DNA from: Bacteroidia bacterium
Lineage (GTDB): Bacteria > Bacteroidota > Bacteroidia > NS11-12g > UBA955
Direction: 5' to 3'
DNA length: 64,000 bases
NCBI GenBank assembly: GCA_023653095.1
Contig: JAMNXP010000001.1
Location: 248,001-312,000 of the forward strand
Shown here: positions 25,938 through 34,004 of the stretch, piece after piece
Position numbering within the stretch: the stretch's first letter is position 1
Layout of the letters: every line of letters begins with the position of its first letter
Translations under genes and position numbers: made by a program
Notes under the pieces: generated by a model
The model's database searches: none
The model's input: only the letters and a program-made list of their open reading frames with translations
Told to the model about the DNA's origin: nothing

Positions 25938-26095
25938 TTTTGATTCTTTTCTAGTTTGGAAACTTTACGGTCCAATTTTACTAAATAAATGACTATGCCA
26001 ATGAAGATAATCGACAGAACGGCAATAACCACGTTAAACTTAGCATTGTTCGCGAGCAATTTTGCTGCTTTATCTGATGTTTGAAAAATATTCAT
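25934..26095 (-). CDS. CcmD-like small membrane protein
   Basis: This 53-aa reading frame has one central transmembrane helix (about residues 21-39, NVVIAVLSIIFIGIVIYLV) flanked by charged termini (MNIFQTSDKAAKLL and KLDRKVSKLEKNQK). It sits exactly where ccmD is found: 1 base after ccmC and overlapping ccmE by ATGA. CcmD is a poorly conserved small helper for releasing holo-CcmE; identity here rests on position and topology only. Confidence 0.7.
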   Translation of the reverse strand: MNIFQTSDKAAKLLANNAKFNVVIAVLSIIFIGIVIYLVKLDRKVSKLEKNQK

Positions 26096-26096
26096 T

Positions 26097-27188
26097 CTAG
26101 TCTTGTTCTAAAGTTAATTCTTCGAGTTTTTTAATTCTAATCCTTAAGATGGCAATCCAACTAAATACGCCAATCCATCCCAAAATGGCTGGATAAAAGA
26201 ACATTCTTAAGGTATTGTCAAGGTCATATTGATTAAATCCTACTGATCCACCTGATCCTGGATGTAATGAACCATCAGTGAGTTTAGGCATTATTGCTAT
26301 TAGCGCCATAAAAATGGGATAAATCAGTACGCTGTATACTGATGATATTCTGGCTCTTTGATATGGGTCTTGAATGGACGATCTTAGAATTAAATAAGCA
26401 AAATACATTGCCATACCAATGGCCACACCATTTAACTTAGGGTCTTCAGCTGGCCACCAACTTTGCCAAGTTACTCTTGCCCATGCAGCTCCTGTTAAAC
26501 AGCCCAAAATACCATTTAAAATTCCTACTTTCAAAAAGCTATCTGACAGTAAATCATAAAACATATCGCCTTTTCTTAAATAAAGAATTGAAGCGACTGC
26601 AGAAACGCCCAATAAGAAAATCATACTGAACCACATAGGAACGTGATACAATAGATTACGGATACTTTCATTAAGTATGGTTCTATTTGGAAAACCAAAT
26701 TCCACCTCGTCAATCAATTTCAGTTCTCCCTTCGGTGAAATATCTTTTAAAGTTGCTCTTTTGCCGTTACCTGTAGAAAGAGTATCACCGTTTGACTTTT
26801 CAATCCAAAATGCTTGTGGAAAATACATCCATGAAGGAGTGTTTTCTTTGGTTTCAACTTCTAGTAACAAATCGCAAAGTCCAGATGAAGCCTTTCCCAA
26901 ATTGATTTTTATTGGAGAATTTAAATAGTTCTGAGAGCGAATAAGATCTTTTCCAGGGATTTCCCAAAGTAGATCTTTCTTTACAACTACTAGTCTATTG
27001 ATCTTGATTTCTTCAGGACAGTTATATAATTCAATATTTACAGTTTGTAAAGAATCAGAGTTAATTAATGTTTTATCAACCGCTGAAATACCTGGCTTTA
27101 GCTTGATGGTTAGTCCACCAATTAAGGTATAAAGCACCAATGAAGATGCTAAGAAGAATAAAATTCGATATTTGTTGAGGTGTCTCAA
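26097..27188 (-). CDS. ccmC: CcmC-type heme handling protein with extra N-terminal periplasmic domain
   Basis: This 363-aa protein has a first transmembrane segment (about residues 9-26) and then about 150 residues of likely periplasmic sequence. The CcmC core follows: LLYHVPMWFSM with His182, a degenerate WWD stretch TWQSWWPAEDPKLNGV (about 240-255), and GSLHPG with the second His (309). CcmC loads heme onto CcmE. Enterobacterial CcmC is about 245 aa and lacks the inserted domain. The start codon is TTG, overlapping the proline dehydrogenase stop as TTGA; no ATG is available before the core. Confidence 0.88.
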   Translation of the reverse strand: MRHLNKYRILFFLASSLVLYTLIGGLTIKLKPGISAVDKTLINSDSLQTVNIELYNCPEEIKINRLVVVKKDLLWEIPGKDLIRSQNYLNSPIKINLGKASSGLCDLLLEVETKENTPSWMYFPQAFWIEKSNGDTLSTGNGKRATLKDISPKGELKLIDEVEFGFPNRTILNESIRNLLYHVPMWFSMIFLLGVSAVASILYLRKGDMFYDLLSDSFLKVGILNGILGCLTGAAWARVTWQSWWPAEDPKLNGVAIGMAMYFAYLILRSSIQDPYQRARISSVYSVLIYPIFMALIAIMPKLTDGSLHPGSGGSVGFNQYDLDNTLRMFFYPAILGWIGVFSWIAILRIRIKKLEELTLEQD

Positions 27189-28357
27189 GATTTTAGATTT
27201 GATCTTCTTTGAATTTCTTGATTAATCAGTCCTAGTTCTCTGCCCATTTGGCCGGCCATGCCAGAATTTTCTTGAGCACGCCGAGTTAGATAAGGAATTA
27301 CCGCCAAAACGGGTCCGTAAGGAACATATTTTGCTACTTTATAACCAGCATTAGATAGGTTAAAACTGATGTGATCACTCATTCCCAACAATTGCGAGAA
27401 GAACACTCGAGTATCTGTTGGTTCTATGTTTAGTTCATTCATTTTCTTAGCGCCTAAAATGGAGCTAAGTTCGTTGTGTGTACCAATGCATATAGAAACC
27501 CGTTTGATATTTTCGATACACAGCTCCACGGCTGCATTATAATCGTTATCTGTTGCTTCTTTATTGGGTTGTATAGGACTTGGATAGTTGAGTTCAGTGG
27601 CTCTTGAGCGTTCTTTTTCCATGTAAGCACCACGAACCAACTTGAATCCTAAATAGTGATTACCCGATGAAAGTTGATTTTTCAAATATTTCAATCGGTC
27701 ATGTCTATACATTTGTAAGGTATTGTAGATAATGCACTGTACTTGGTTGTAAGATCTCATCGCATCTTCCACCAAGTCATCAATGGCTTTTTGAATCCAG
27801 GATTCTTCGGCGTCAACAAATAACCTGACCTTAAGATCAAAAGCTGTTTTACATATTTTATAGAATCGTTCTATGCCGTCATTCCATTCTGTTTGTTCAG
27901 TCTTTGACAATTCTTGTGAGGATGAAACTTTCTCTAGAATTTTTGCTGAAACAATTCCTGTAACCTTAAACACTGAAAAGGGAATGTCTTGATTATCTTT
28001 AGCCTTTTCAATAGTTTTTATGATTTCTCTGCAAGTTTCATTGAACACCGTTTCATTATCTTCGCCTTCCACAGAATAGTCAAGTATCGTACCTACATTT
28101 CTTGATGCCAGTGATGATATGGCTTGGTTGCATTCTTGGATGTTCTCACCGCCACAAAATTGCTCAAAAATGGTATTTTTTATCACGAATTTAAATCCCA
28201 AGCGAACAGCAATTTGCGCCAAAGCCGGCCCCCATTTCAAGAGAATTGGGAAATCAAATGATTTAAACAGTGTTTTAGCTTTCTTCAAGTCACTGAGAGA
28301 CTTACCATTAAAGGCAATTTCAGTGTTTTCAAAGGAAATATTTAACCCCTCCTTCAT
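27185..28357 (-). CDS. Proline dehydrogenase
   Basis: This 390-aa flavoenzyme oxidises proline to pyrroline-5-carboxylate, passing electrons to the quinone pool. Family marks of the beta8-alpha8 barrel are LFVDAEESW, IYNTLQMYRHDRL, FKLVRGAYMEKER, IGTHNE and KYVPYGPVLAVIPYLTRRAQEN (substrate and FAD contacts). It is monofunctional; the P5C dehydrogenase is not in the window. The ATG at 28357 is chosen over one five codons earlier. It appears to be the first gene of the ccm transcript, with a TTGA overlap into ccmC. Confidence 0.93.
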   Translation of the reverse strand: MKEGLNISFENTEIAFNGKSLSDLKKAKTLFKSFDFPILLKWGPALAQIAVRLGFKFVIKNTIFEQFCGGENIQECNQAISSLASRNVGTILDYSVEGEDNETVFNETCREIIKTIEKAKDNQDIPFSVFKVTGIVSAKILEKVSSSQELSKTEQTEWNDGIERFYKICKTAFDLKVRLFVDAEESWIQKAIDDLVEDAMRSYNQVQCIIYNTLQMYRHDRLKYLKNQLSSGNHYLGFKLVRGAYMEKERSRATELNYPSPIQPNKEATDNDYNAAVELCIENIKRVSICIGTHNELSSILGAKKMNELNIEPTDTRVFFSQLLGMSDHISFNLSNAGYKVAKYVPYGPVLAVIPYLTRRAQENSGMAGQMGRELGLINQEIQRRSNLKS

Positions 28358-28393
28358 ACTAATTTGATACAAAATAACGATAAAAAGACCGAC

Positions 28394-30055
28394 TTAAGGC
28401 AATCGTAATTGAAGTTTTTCAATTGCTTCTTGAAGTAGCGGATGTTTAGACATTAAAAACTCTAATTTTTCTTTATCTGTGTAGGGTTTTCGAGATACAA
28501 CTTCCAACTCTCCCATTTCTACATCAATTTGTTTGATCCTGCCATCAGAAAGTTGATTGAGCTCTCGTAGCAGTTCAAGTCTAATTTCTTCAATTGTATG
28601 GATATGCATCTTGGAATTTACGATAAAAAACAATGTTTCATCGCGTAATTCCGTTTTAATAGAATTCAATAAACCAGCAATTCTTGGACCTTGACTTTTG
28701 GCTATTTCACTAATGATTTTATCTGTATCAATTTGTTGTTTTGGCTGGGTATTGACTTCTATAGCTGCAGGTGGTTCTTCCTTTGTCTCTTGGATAATTT
28801 CAATTGAAGCTTGTTTTTTCTGTTTGAATGCTTCCCTGCTGAGTAAGCCCATTCTCGTAGACTCAACTTTTTTTACTACATCTTCTTTGATAGAAGGAGC
28901 CGCTTTAAAAGAAGCTGTTTGAGTAGATTTTATTGGTTGGCCTGCTGATGTATCAGCTAGTTTTTTTTTTAGATCATGCAGATTGGGAATTTCTTTCATG
29001 AAAGAACGAAGATTCACCAATTTCAATATCATCAATTCAATCAACAACCTGTGATTTCTTGAAATTCGGTATTTCTCATCTGCTTCATTTGAGATATTTA
29101 AAGCATTCAATAAGAAATGAATATCGAATTTTCTGGATTGTTCTTTGTATTTTTCTTTGAAAGATTCAGATACATCTAAAAGAGAATTAGTCATAGGGTC
29201 AAGACTGACAATCAAATTCCTGAAATGTTGAGACATTCCGCTGGTGATTAATGAAGCGTCAAAACCTTGATTCAACACACAGTTGATGGTTAATAATGCC
29301 GATGCTGAATCGTTATTAAGCATATTGTCTGCCAGCGAGAAATAAGTGTCCATGTCAAGAATACTCAACATTTCTACGGCTTTTTCATAGGTGATTTCTC
29401 CCCCTGAAAAGCTCACTAACTGATCAAACATACTCAGAGCGTCACGCAATCCGCCATCTGCCTTACGAGCAATCAAGTGAAGAGCGTCTTCGCTGACTTT
29501 GATGCCTTCTTTTTCTGCAATTCCAACCAAATGCTTGACCATATCAGAAACAAGGATGCGATTGAAATTGAAGACTTGGCACCTACTTAGAATGGTAGGC
29601 AGTATCTTGTGTCTTTCTGTCGTAGCAAGAATGAAGATTGCATAACTCGGAGGTTCTTCTAATGTTTTCAAGAATGCATTGAACGCAGACGTTGACAACA
29701 TATGCACCTCGTCAATGATGTATACTTTATATTTTCCAACTTGGGGAGGTATTCTAACTTGATCCATTAGATGACGTATATCATCTACTGAATTATTAGA
29801 AGCCGCATCTAATTCGAAAACATTAAATGCAAAATCATGATTTTCATTTACATCATCCGTGGAATTGATCACCTTTGCAAGAATTCTTGCACATGTTGTT
29901 TTACCAACTCCTCTCGGACCAGTAAATAAAAAAGCTTGTGCTAATTTATTGTTCTTAATCTCGTGCATGAGCGTTTCAGCTACATGCTTTTGTCCAACAA
30001 CGTCGTCAAACGACATTGGACGGTATTTTCGAGCAGAAACGATGAATTGTTGCAC
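28394..30055 (-). CDS. dnaX: DNA polymerase III subunit gamma/tau
   Basis: DnaX (553 aa) is the clamp-loader ATPase of the replisome. Walker A is GPRGVGKTT (about 46-54), Walker B IIDEVHML, and the SRC motif LSRCQVFNF is present. The zinc-module region between Walker A and ELDAASNNS is short (NSTDDVNENHDFAFN) and contains none of the four usual cysteines. The start is GTG at 30055 (MQQFIVSARKYRP); the longer frame upstream is not DnaX-like, and a promoter ends 3 bases before this GTG. The C-terminal tau-like part is moderately long and poorly conserved. Confidence 0.93.
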   Translation of the reverse strand: MQQFIVSARKYRPMSFDDVVGQKHVAETLMHEIKNNKLAQAFLFTGPRGVGKTTCARILAKVINSTDDVNENHDFAFNVFELDAASNNSVDDIRHLMDQVRIPPQVGKYKVYIIDEVHMLSTSAFNAFLKTLEEPPSYAIFILATTERHKILPTILSRCQVFNFNRILVSDMVKHLVGIAEKEGIKVSEDALHLIARKADGGLRDALSMFDQLVSFSGGEITYEKAVEMLSILDMDTYFSLADNMLNNDSASALLTINCVLNQGFDASLITSGMSQHFRNLIVSLDPMTNSLLDVSESFKEKYKEQSRKFDIHFLLNALNISNEADEKYRISRNHRLLIELMILKLVNLRSFMKEIPNLHDLKKKLADTSAGQPIKSTQTASFKAAPSIKEDVVKKVESTRMGLLSREAFKQKKQASIEIIQETKEEPPAAIEVNTQPKQQIDTDKIISEIAKSQGPRIAGLLNSIKTELRDETLFFIVNSKMHIHTIEEIRLELLRELNQLSDGRIKQIDVEMGELEVVSRKPYTDKEKLEFLMSKHPLLQEAIEKLQLRLP

Positions 30056-30058
30056 ACT

Positions 30059-30090
30059 GCAAATTAAAAACAAGTATTTTAATCCAACAA
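30059..30090 (-). promoter_or_regulatory. Predicted promoter of dnaX
   Basis: On the minus strand, TTG (30087-30085, or 30090-30088) is followed after 18 (or 21) bases by TAATTTGC at 30066-30059, then 3 bases to GTG 30055. Transcription would start at or inside the start codon. Confidence 0.5.
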
Positions 30091-30163
30091 TCAAAACAAC
30101 CCCATTTTATACACCTATTGCAGTAATTATCCCCAAAGCTTATAAATTGCAGTAATTACTCTT

Positions 30164-30171
30164 TAAATTTG
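30164..30171 (+). promoter_or_regulatory. Predicted -7 box for the redoxin gene
   Basis: TAAATTTG, exact consensus, ends 7 bases before ATG 30179. The region between the divergent dnaX and this gene is only 123 bases and holds both promoters. Confidence 0.45.
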
Positions 30172-30178
30172 ATTCATC

Positions 30179-30703
30179 ATGATTATTGGAGACGTGCTAA
30201 AACCGTTTGAATTGCCATCTGTTTCGGGCAAAAATGTAAGTTCATTTGATTACGCTGACAAATCTGCTTTATTGGTAATTGTTACATGCAATCATTGCAA
30301 ATACTCACAGTCTTATTGGAATAGAATCATCAAATTAGTTCATAAATACGAAGAAGATAACTTGGGTATTGTGGCGATCTGCGGTAATGACGCGGTTCAA
30401 TATCCTCAAGATAGCTTTTCAAATATGATGGATATCTCAGCGCAACGTCAATTCCCATTCGAATATTTACACGATGAAAACCAATCTGTGTTAAAGGCGT
30501 TGGGCGCAGAAAGAACTCCGGAAGTTTTCTTGTTTAACTCAAAAAGGGAGCTTGTTTACAAAGGTGCTATTGATGACAGTTGGGATAATGAAGCAACGGT
30601 GACATCGGTATATTTGGAAGACGCAATTGAATATGCTCTTGATGGTGTAGATATTGATTATCCAGAAGTGCCCGCAGTTGGTTGCTCAGTTAAATGGAAA
30701 TAA
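30179..30703 (+). CDS. Thioredoxin-fold redoxin (AhpC/TSA-like)
   Basis: This 174-aa protein has a thioredoxin fold of the peroxiredoxin-like group: the active-site CNHCKYSQ (Cys37, Cys40), then IVAICGNDAVQYPQDSFSNM and LGAERTPEVFLFN, the cis-Pro region. It ends in PAVGCSVKWK with another conserved Cys (169). It is cytoplasmic by lack of a signal and probably acts as a peroxidase or thiol reductase. It overlaps the next gene by 10 bases, so the two are likely cotranslated. Confidence 0.88.
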   Translation: MIIGDVLKPFELPSVSGKNVSSFDYADKSALLVIVTCNHCKYSQSYWNRIIKLVHKYEEDNLGIVAICGNDAVQYPQDSFSNMMDISAQRQFPFEYLHDENQSVLKALGAERTPEVFLFNSKRELVYKGAIDDSWDNEATVTSVYLEDAIEYALDGVDIDYPEVPAVGCSVKWK

Positions 30704-31503
30704 AAGTTGCTTTTATTACCGGTGCCTCGAGTGGCATCGGGAAGTCTTTGGCATTTAGAGCCGCTCAAGAAGGTTATGTTACACATCTTGCCGCTCGTAA
30801 TGAAAGCGCTCTCAGAGATATTTGCCAAGATATCAACTCTCAATTTGGCATCCTTTCCACCTTTTCGGTGACAGATGTAAGTCAGGAATCTGAATGTAAA
30901 CGTTTCATTGAAGAAGGAGTTTCTAGACATGGACATATCAATGTCTTAATTAATAATGCTGGGATTTCCATGAGGGGTATATTCAATGATACAGAACTCC
31001 ATGTTTTGAAGAATTTGATGGATATCAATTTCTGGGGATCAGTTTATTGTACAAAGTACGCCTTACCTTATATTTTACAATCCAAAGGTTCTATTGTTGG
31101 TGTTTCTTCTATTGCTGGATTTAAAGGTTTGCCTGCTCGCACAGGATACAGTGCCAGTAAATTTGCTTTGCAAGGATTTTTAGAAAGTCTACGAAATGAA
31201 AACCTAAAAACAGGCATTCACGTGATGATTGCTTGTCCCGGATATACCGAATCAAATATTCGGAAGTCAGCCTTAAATTCAAAAGGATTAGCTCAAGGTG
31301 AAACTCCCTTGAACGAAGCTAAATTAATGAGTTCTGAAGATGTGGCCATTGAAATTTGGAACGGAATCAAACAAAGACGCTGGTATATTATCATGACATT
31401 GCAAGGAAAGTTAGCCGTTTTTATCAATAAATGGTTCCCCAAACTAGCAGATCGATTAACTTACAACGTCATTTCCAAGGAAGCAGATAGTCCATTCAAA
31501 TAA
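30694..31503 (+). CDS. Short-chain dehydrogenase/reductase
   Basis: This 269-aa protein is a classical SDR. The cofactor motif is TGASSGIG (about 9-16), the structural NNAG motif is INNAGIS, and the catalytic elements are Ser in SSIAGFKG and YSASK. The C-terminal part (IIMTLQGKLAVFINKWFPKLADRL) resembles membrane-associated SDRs that act on lipids or ketones. The substrate is unknown. Confidence 0.9.
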   Translation: MEIKVAFITGASSGIGKSLAFRAAQEGYVTHLAARNESALRDICQDINSQFGILSTFSVTDVSQESECKRFIEEGVSRHGHINVLINNAGISMRGIFNDTELHVLKNLMDINFWGSVYCTKYALPYILQSKGSIVGVSSIAGFKGLPARTGYSASKFALQGFLESLRNENLKTGIHVMIACPGYTESNIRKSALNSKGLAQGETPLNEAKLMSSEDVAIEIWNGIKQRRWYIIMTLQGKLAVFINKWFPKLADRLTYNVISKEADSPFK

Positions 31504-31506
31504 GCC

Positions 31507-32070
31507 ATGAATATAAACATCAACGAAGTCATCACCGTATTTTTTACCCTTTTTGCGGTAATTGATATCCTAGGTGCAGTCCCCATCTTAGTTAGTTTAA
31601 AACGTAAGATACCCGATATACATCCAGGAAAAGTGACCTTGGCCAGTTCGGCTTTGATGATTGGATTTCTATTCATCGGTGAATATTTCTTAAAATATTT
31701 AGGGATTGACCTTGCATCTTTCGCATTAGCCGGAAGTATTGTTATGTTTATCTTGGGACTTGAAATGGTTCTGGGTGTAGATATTTTCAGGAATGACCCA
31801 GACACTCAAGCAGGTAGTATTGTACCGGTAGCTTTTCCCATTATCGCAGGCTCTGGCACTCTAACCACCATTTTATCTTTAAAGGCTATTTACGATAAAA
31901 CCACTATTTTAAGCGGCATCATACTTAATGTGGTATTGATTTTCATTGTCCTAAATGCCACAGGGTGGTTTGAACGTAAAATTGGAAAATCAGGCATGAT
32001 GGTGATGAGGAAATTCTTCGGGATTATTCTATTGGCAATTGCCGTTAAACTCTTTAAAACTAACCTCTAG
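31507..32070 (+). CDS. MarC-family inner-membrane protein
   Basis: This 187-aa protein has six predicted transmembrane helices. It matches MarC/UPF0056: FFTLFAVIDILGAVPI, GSIVMFILGLEMVLG, VPVAFPIIAGSGTLTT and MRKFFGIILLAIAVKL. The function of the family is not settled. It lies 3 bases after the SDR gene and ends close to the convergent glycosyltransferase. Confidence 0.9.
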   Translation: MNININEVITVFFTLFAVIDILGAVPILVSLKRKIPDIHPGKVTLASSALMIGFLFIGEYFLKYLGIDLASFALAGSIVMFILGLEMVLGVDIFRNDPDTQAGSIVPVAFPIIAGSGTLTTILSLKAIYDKTTILSGIILNVVLIFIVLNATGWFERKIGKSGMMVMRKFFGIILLAIAVKLFKTNL

Positions 32071-32074
32071 AACC

Positions 32075-33115
32075 TTATTTTAGTAGAGATTGGTAAATAT
32101 CGTAATACTGTTTAGTGATATTTGAGACATCAACTTTTTCTAGTAATCTCGAGTACTGAGCAGATTTTGTTTCTGTTAGTTGTAAAATAGACTGTGATAT
32201 CTCGTTAACGCTGTATGGATCGAACCAACCAACAGTTTCTACACCATTCATTAACTCTTGAAAGACCGGTATTTTTGACAGGGCCATTGGAATGCCTATG
32301 GTAGCTGCCTCAACCAAGGGGATTCCAAATCCCTCCGTAAAAGAAGGATAAATAAATCCTGAACTTTTAACCAATAACTCCTCCAATTGATCATCAGAAG
32401 GGTATTGATAAAATATGATTCTATCTGATAAATTTAGATCATTTACGGTCTTATTGAGTTCGGCCTCTAAGTTACCCTTTCCAGCCAAAATTAGATTGTG
32501 TGGAAACAAATGACAAACTTCAGCAAAGGCTTTGATTAGATTCAAATGATTCTTTCGAGCAACAAATGAGGAATGATAAATGATGTAGAGATTCTCTGGA
32601 TGGGGATTCCATGAATAACTTAAATATTTTGTTGAAATAGACTGATATATAACTTTCCTATTCAATCTTTTAGAAAAAAAATATTTATCAATCTCCGCTT
32701 GGTAATATTTCTTTATTTCAGATTCGGTAAATTCACTGGTGACCACTACGATGTCTGCTTTTTTAAGAGCATATTGAGTTTTGTAATTGTAGATTAGTCT
32801 ATCCAAAAATGGGTAATCATTGGGCCTGCTTTTGAAAAGGACGTCGTGAATAGTTACAACAGATTTGACCGAAGATGGCAAATCAAAGGGCAGTTCATTT
32901 GACAATCCGTGAAAGATATCAGCCCCCCAATCAGAGGCTGTTTTTCCAAGTCCATAGGACCTCCACCACGGAAGAGCTCCACTTGGTTTATCTAAAAGAT
33001 TCAAATTTAGCTCTGAGGCATATCTCGATCTTAACCCATCCACCAAGGTTCGGGAATAATTCCCGAGCCCTGATGAATTATGGAAATATCGTTTTGCGTC
33101 AAAAGCTATTTTCAT
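32075..33115 (-). CDS. Glycosyltransferase family 4
   Basis: This 346-aa protein has a GT-B fold of family GT4. The N-terminal domain starts KIAFDAKRYFHNSSGLGNYSR (donor/acceptor loop). The C-terminal nucleotide-sugar domain has HSSFVARKNHLNLIKAF, LAGKGN and the EX7E-type segment YPSFTEGFGIPLVEAATIGIP. The donor sugar is unknown. It has its own promoter in the 3' end of dapD. Confidence 0.9.
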   Translation of the reverse strand: MKIAFDAKRYFHNSSGLGNYSRTLVDGLRSRYASELNLNLLDKPSGALPWWRSYGLGKTASDWGADIFHGLSNELPFDLPSSVKSVVTIHDVLFKSRPNDYPFLDRLIYNYKTQYALKKADIVVVTSEFTESEIKKYYQAEIDKYFFSKRLNRKVIYQSISTKYLSYSWNPHPENLYIIYHSSFVARKNHLNLIKAFAEVCHLFPHNLILAGKGNLEAELNKTVNDLNLSDRIIFYQYPSDDQLEELLVKSSGFIYPSFTEGFGIPLVEAATIGIPMALSKIPVFQELMNGVETVGWFDPYSVNEISQSILQLTETKSAQYSRLLEKVDVSNITKQYYDIYQSLLK

Positions 33116-33120
33116 TCAAC

Positions 33121-33152
33121 CAAATTTATACAGAAACACCGTAATCTCTCAA
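33121..33152 (-). promoter_or_regulatory. Predicted promoter of the GT4 gene, overlapping the dapD stop
   Basis: TTG at 33152-33150, 21 bases, then TAAATTTG at 33128-33121, then 5 bases to ATG 33115. The TAA of the dapD stop codon (33128-33126) is the first three bases of the -7 box. Confidence 0.55.
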
Positions 33153-33947
33153 GGCATCATTTAATGATGTCTTTTGATCGGTACTTTCTTTGCGTTGACC
33201 AATGATTAAGGCAATGGGCACATAAAATTCGCCACCTTTAAATTCTTTTTTGATACTAGATGGAATAACTACAGATCTAGGTGGAATATATCCTTTTTTC
33301 AACTCCTCGCCCGTTTCGGCATCCATGATTTTAGTACTCATAGTTAAAGTAAGGCCTGCACCTAACACCGCCTCTTTTCCTACATGAACTCCTTCTACAA
33401 CTATACATCTAGAACCTACAAAACAACCATCCTCAATAATTACGGGGGCTGCTTGCACTGGTTCTAAAACTCCGCCAATTCCTACTCCACCTGACAAATG
33501 TACATTTTTGCCTATTTGAGCACAACTACCTACGGTTGCCCAAGTATCCACCATGGTTCCTGAATCTACAAATGCTCCAATGTTCACATACGATGGCATC
33601 AATATCACACCAGGAGCAATATAAGCCCCGTGCCTAGCAACTGCATGAGGAACTACCCGAATTCCCAATTCATCGTAATTCTTTTTCAATGGCATTTTAT
33701 CGTGAAATTCCAATGGACCTGCATTGTATTTCTCCATTTGTCGGGTTGGGAAGTATAAAATGACGGCTTTTTTAACCCAATCATTTACTTGCCAAGATCC
33801 ATCTTCAAGCGGCTCAGCCACCCTTAACTTTCCCTTGTCTAAAGCTTCAATAATCTCTTCAATAACCAGAACATTGCTCTGATCCTTTAATAGTTCTCTG
33901 TTTTCCCAAATTTCCTCGATGAGTGTGCGGTACTTTTCCATTGTCAT
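33126..33947 (-). CDS. dapD: 2,3,4,5-tetrahydropyridine-2,6-dicarboxylate N-succinyltransferase
   Basis: DapD (273 aa) succinylates tetrahydrodipicolinate in lysine/mDAP synthesis. An N-terminal helical domain precedes a left-handed beta-helix with hexapeptide repeats: YIAPGVILMPSYVNIGAFVDSG, GKNVHLSGGVGIGGVLEP and EDGCFVGSRCIVVEGVHVGKEAVLGAG. GTMVDTWATVGSCAQIG is the active-site region. M1 and M3 are both possible starts. It is divergent from the S9 peptidase over a palindromic region. Confidence 0.96.
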   Translation of the reverse strand: MTMEKYRTLIEEIWENRELLKDQSNVLVIEEIIEALDKGKLRVAEPLEDGSWQVNDWVKKAVILYFPTRQMEKYNAGPLEFHDKMPLKKNYDELGIRVVPHAVARHGAYIAPGVILMPSYVNIGAFVDSGTMVDTWATVGSCAQIGKNVHLSGGVGIGGVLEPVQAAPVIIEDGCFVGSRCIVVEGVHVGKEAVLGAGLTLTMSTKIMDAETGEELKKGYIPPRSVVIPSSIKKEFKGGEFYVPIALIIGQRKESTDQKTSLNDALRDYGVSV

Positions 33948-33955
33948 TTATTAAA

Positions 33956-33977
33956 TTGCAACAAATTTGAATTGCAA
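33956..33977. promoter_or_regulatory. Near-palindromic divergent promoter/operator region between dapD and S9 peptidase
   Basis: Two copies of palindromic TTGCAA (33956-33961 and 33972-33977) flank a palindromic CAAATTTG (33962-33969). CAAATTTG differs from the -7 consensus by one base on either strand. It could serve both divergent genes or bind a regulator. Confidence 0.35.
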
Positions 33978-34004
33978 AGTTCCGAAATAGTTTCCAAGAG
34001 ATTT

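Noticed and set aside
32061..32099. Possible bidirectional terminator between marC and GT4
   Set aside because: Only a 5-base stem (CTCTA/TAGAG) without a convincing T-run on either side.
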